15,609 bases of DNA from Verrucomicrobiia bacterium (lineage in GTDB: Bacteria; Verrucomicrobiota; Verrucomicrobiia; Limisphaerales; UBA1319). A model generated the notes under the pieces. The model was not told the DNA's origin. It did not search any database and worked only from the letters and a program-made list of their open reading frames with translations. Below, piece after piece: positions 13,451-15,609 of the stretch. The stretch is from the NCBI GenBank assembly GCA_017880715.1, contig JADGRT010000021.1, positions 1-15,609 on the forward strand, in the 5' to 3' direction. Within the stretch, counting starts at the first letter, position 1. Every line of letters starts with the position of its first letter. The position numbers were made by a program, and so were the translations under genes.

Positions 13451-14341
13451 ATGTCCAAACTCGTTCAAGATCTGCTGGCTCAAGGGCCGGTGATTACCGA
13501 CGGCGCCTGGGGGACGCAACTGCTATTGCAGGGACTGTCGAGCGGCGACTGCCCGGACCAGTGGAATTTGATCCATCCGGATCGGGTCGAGGCCGTGGCG
13601 CGGTCGTATGTGGCCGTGGGAAGCCAGGTGATTTTGACCAACACTTTTGGGGCAAACCGGCTTCGCCTGGCAGGATTTGGCCTGGCCGACCGGGTGGCGG
13701 AAATCAACCGGGCGGGCGTGGAAATTTCCCGGCGCGCTGCCGCTGGTCGCGCGAAGGTCTTTGCCTCGCTGGGCCCCAGCGGCAAGTTGCTCCTGATGGG
13801 CGACACGACCGAAGCGGAGTTGAAGACGGCTTTCGACGAGCAGGCGCGGGCGCTGGCGGCAGCCGGCGCAGATGCGATTGTGGTCGAGACGATGACGGAT
13901 CTGGTCGAGGCAAAGATCGCCCTGGCGGCGGCTCGGGCGACGGGTTTGCCGGTGGTGGTGAGCGTGGTGTTCGATTCGGGCAAGGACAAGGATCGCACCC
14001 TGATGGGCGCGACACCGGAGCAGGTGGTGACCGAGCTGGCCGCGGCCGGGGCTGATGTATTGGGCGCAAATTGCGGCCAGGGCATCGCCGGCTACATCCG
14101 CGTCTGCGCGCGGATGCGGTCCGTGACAGACCGGCCGCTCTGGATTAAAGCCAATGCCGGCCTGCCGAAGATGGTGGATGGCCGGGCGGTGTACGAAACC
14201 ACCGCCGAGGAGTTTGCCCAACAGGCGCCCGCGCTCGTTGCTGCCGGCGCCAATTTTGTCGGCGGTTGCTGCGGCACCAGCCCGGTGTTTATTCAGGCGT
14301 TGAAAGGGGCGCTGGGGGCGGGGACGACTCGTCCCCGTTAG
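13451..14341 (+). CDS. Homocysteine S-methyltransferase family protein (MetH Hcy-domain-like)
   Basis: A 296-residue TIM-barrel protein equivalent to the N-terminal homocysteine module of MetH or to BHMT. Starting at the ATG at 13451 it reads MSKLVQDLLAQGPVITDGAW, the normal family opening; an ATG at 13406 would add 15 residues without conservation. VILTNTFGANRLRL is the family signature. The zinc/thiolate ligands are present: Cys208 in GANCGQG, and Cys273-Cys274 in GGCCGTSP. Such enzymes move a methyl group to homocysteine or another thiol. Next to a corrinoid protein and with no pterin-binding domain, it most likely takes the methyl from methyl-cobalamin, or the reverse. The last residues (GAGTTRPR) are encoded by a palindrome. 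The acceptor thiol is inferred from the family. Confidence 0.88.
   Translation: MSKLVQDLLAQGPVITDGAWGTQLLLQGLSSGDCPDQWNLIHPDRVEAVARSYVAVGSQVILTNTFGANRLRLAGFGLADRVAEINRAGVEISRRAAAGRAKVFASLGPSGKLLLMGDTTEAELKTAFDEQARALAAAGADAIVVETMTDLVEAKIALAAARATGLPVVVSVVFDSGKDKDRTLMGATPEQVVTELAAAGADVLGANCGQGIAGYIRVCARMRSVTDRPLWIKANAGLPKMVDGRAVYETTAEEFAQQAPALVAAGANFVGGCCGTSPVFIQALKGALGAGTTRPR
14320..14336. repeat. Palindrome GGGGACG-ACT-CGTCCCC at the methyltransferase gene end
   Basis: A perfect 7-bp stem with a 3-base loop, ending 2 bases before the TAG stop at 14339-14341. It lies inside the coding sequence and supplies the C-terminal residues. I recall the same word as a recurrent REP-like motif in related genomes; one copy is seen here. 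It may attenuate transcription into the next gene. Confidence 0.5.
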
Positions 14342-14442
14342 CGCTGCTCATGACCCAGAAGCTTCCCCAGCGATGAATTATTGACGGATTTTCAGGTCTG
14401 ATGTTAATTGCTGCGGCTTCAAGCCATAACCTCAGTCAGGAG

Positions 14443-15246
14443 ATGAGCGACGAAACGCCAGCTATTTGGTATTGCCACTGCGCCTATCGGGATGCTTTTC
14501 CCGCCGGGAAGCGGCTGGAGATATTGGCGGCTTTGCAGGCCGCCGGCGTGGCGTTTCAGGCCGTTCCGGATTTGTGCGAGTGGGCGGCACGAAAGGATGA
14601 CCGGCTCAAGCAACTGGCCCAGCTTCCCCGGCTCACCATCGTGGCGTGCTATCCGCGGGCGGTTCTGGGGTTGCTCTGCGCTGGCGATGTTCTTCTGGAT
14701 GAAAAGAAGGTCACGGTCCTCAATCCGCTGGCACAAACCGCGGCGGAGATCGTTGGGCAACTCCTGGAAGGCTCAGCGGCATCGAAACCGGTTGAGTTGC
14801 CGGCCTTGGAGAAGGGCAATGGCTGGGTGCCGTGGTTTCCGGTGATCGATTATGGGCGCTGTGTCAATTGCCGCCAATGTCTGAGCTTTTGTTTGTTCGG
14901 CGTGTATGCGGCATCGCCGGAGGGTCGCGTGGAGGTTCGCAACCCACATAACTGCAAGACCTATTGCCCAGCTTGCGCGCGGATTTGCCCGGAGATCGCC
15001 ATCATGTTCCCCAAGCACGCGGAAGGGCCGATCAATGGGGCGCCCATCGTCCAGGAAGAGATCGAGCGGGCCAAGGTAAAGGTGAATGTCGAACAGTTGC
15101 TGGGTTCGGATCCGTACGGAGCTTTGACTGACCGACGCAAACGCGCCCGCCTGCTGTTGCTGAAGAAACAGTCGGAAACGGCGTTGGTGACACCTCCGTC
15201 GATGTCGCCAGGATTGGTGGATCTTCAATTCAAGAAGCCGGAGTGA
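14443..15246 (+). CDS. Iron-sulfur protein with HdrA-like N-terminus and ferredoxin-type Cys clusters
   Basis: Numbered from the ATG at 14443, this is a 267-residue protein. The N-terminal part has IWYCHCAYRDAFPAGKRLEI (Cys11, Cys13), VPDLCEWAA (Cys45) and RLTIVACYPRAVLGLL (Cys69). The order CxC, a lone DxC, then VACxPR resembles the N-terminal Fe-S domain of heterodisulfide reductase subunit A. The C-terminal part holds CVNCRQCLSFC (140-150, C-x2-C-x2-C-x3-C) and CKTYCPACARICP (171-183, C-x3-C-x2-C-x3-C), two [4Fe-4S] motifs. The flavin-binding domain of HdrA is absent. The start is uncertain: AGGAG abuts the ATG at 14443 with no spacing, and the ATG at 14401 adds 14 residues. The stop overlaps the next start (TGATG). 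It is probably an electron carrier for the neighbouring radical SAM or corrinoid proteins. Exact function unknown. Confidence 0.8.
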   Translation: MSDETPAIWYCHCAYRDAFPAGKRLEILAALQAAGVAFQAVPDLCEWAARKDDRLKQLAQLPRLTIVACYPRAVLGLLCAGDVLLDEKKVTVLNPLAQTAAEIVGQLLEGSAASKPVELPALEKGNGWVPWFPVIDYGRCVNCRQCLSFCLFGVYAASPEGRVEVRNPHNCKTYCPACARICPEIAIMFPKHAEGPINGAPIVQEEIERAKVKVNVEQLLGSDPYGALTDRRKRARLLLLKKQSETALVTPPSMSPGLVDLQFKKPE

Positions 15247-15609
15247 TGATTATTCGATTTGCCCAACGGCTGCTCTGCGAAACCGATCCGCGGTTGCTTT
15301 GGAAATTCTCCTACAATCTCGGATGGAAAGGGCTTCGCGCGGTCAACGCCTTCAAACGCCGCGCTCAGAGTGCCACGCCGTTTCCCGCGTTTCTCTTCCT
15401 GTCGCTGACCAACGGCTGCAATTTGCGCTGCCAGGGCTGCTGGGTTACCCCCACGCACCCCGTCCAATCGCTGCCCTTGGACACCGCCGACCGGCTCATA
15501 AGTGAGTGCAAACGGCAGGGTTCTTTTTTCTTCGGGTTGCTGGGCGGGGAACCGCTGCTGTATCGGGATTTGTTCGGGTTGATCGGGCGGCATCCGGATT
15601 GTTATTTCC
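15246..15609 (+). CDS. Radical SAM protein, N-terminal part (runs off window)
   Basis: The ATG at 15246 overlaps the stop of the iron-sulfur gene by one base. The 121 visible residues begin MIIRFAQRLLCETDPRLLWK with a helical lead. The radical SAM cluster motif CNLRCQGCW follows (Cys58, Cys62, Cys65; C-x3-C-x2-C), in the context LFLSLTNGCNLRCQGC. GLLGGEPLL (97-105) is the SAM-binding GGE motif. The C-terminus, which would show any SPASM or B12 domain, lies beyond the window. Such enzymes cleave S-adenosylmethionine to a 5'-deoxyadenosyl radical and need a low-potential electron donor; the translationally coupled upstream iron-sulfur protein is a natural candidate. The layout resembles PqqE/SPASM-like maturases, but the substrate is unknown. 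Confidence 0.9.
   Translation, partial: MIIRFAQRLLCETDPRLLWKFSYNLGWKGLRAVNAFKRRAQSATPFPAFLFLSLTNGCNLRCQGCWVTPTHPVQSLPLDTADRLISECKRQGSFFFGLLGGEPLLYRDLFGLIGRHPDCYF

Overview
The window is a GC-rich bacterial chromosome segment with no RNA genes and no intact transposase. The gene set suggests a Verrucomicrobiota bacterium of the Pedosphaera/Limisphaera kind. Pointers are a sialate O-acetylesterase-type hydrolase, a Tat-dependent enolase-superfamily fragment, a non-pyrrolysine MttB homologue, and many REP-like palindromes scattered between genes and into gene ends. The lineage is an inference from gene content and repeat style, not from a marker gene.

Left end (1-1360, plus strand): a decayed island of toxin-antitoxin-type and DprA-like genes. 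It holds an addiction-module antitoxin-like gene, an overlapping small gene of unknown function, a DprA-like gene broken by a one-base deletion, and a ParD-like antitoxin with no visible ParE partner. Bases 1-126 hold no gene I can support. Between parD and the convergent mttB are two hairpins.

Minus-strand block (10221 down to 1359): in transcription order, a carbon-nitrogen hydrolase, a UgtP/MGDG-synthase-like glycosyltransferase, a large SMC condensin subunit with a Pro/Ala-rich insert in its hinge, a truncated Tat-exported mandelate racemase-like remnant, and an MttB-family corrinoid methyltransferase. A small plus-strand gene (3446-3736) sits in a gap of this block.

Central divergent spacer (10222-10985): about 760 bp filled by two different inverted-pair palindromic elements.

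Plus-strand block (10986-15609): a secreted sialate O-acetylesterase, then a probable one-carbon operon. The operon contains a stand-alone B12-binding corrinoid protein, a homocysteine S-methyltransferase-type protein with a Zn-binding Cys triad, an iron-sulfur protein whose N-terminus resembles that of HdrA, and a radical SAM protein cut off by the window end. The corrinoid protein and the homocysteine methyltransferase together look like two modules of MetH as separate proteins. With the MttB homologue 10 kb away, the window holds the parts for moving a methyl group from a methylated amine through a corrinoid to a thiol such as homocysteine. The iron-sulfur and radical SAM proteins could supply reduction or a further modification. 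That link is inference.

The most unusual features are the corrinoid/HdrA-like/radical SAM cluster, the SMC hinge insert, and the palindromic repeat families, two of which run into the coding ends of smc and the methyltransferase gene.
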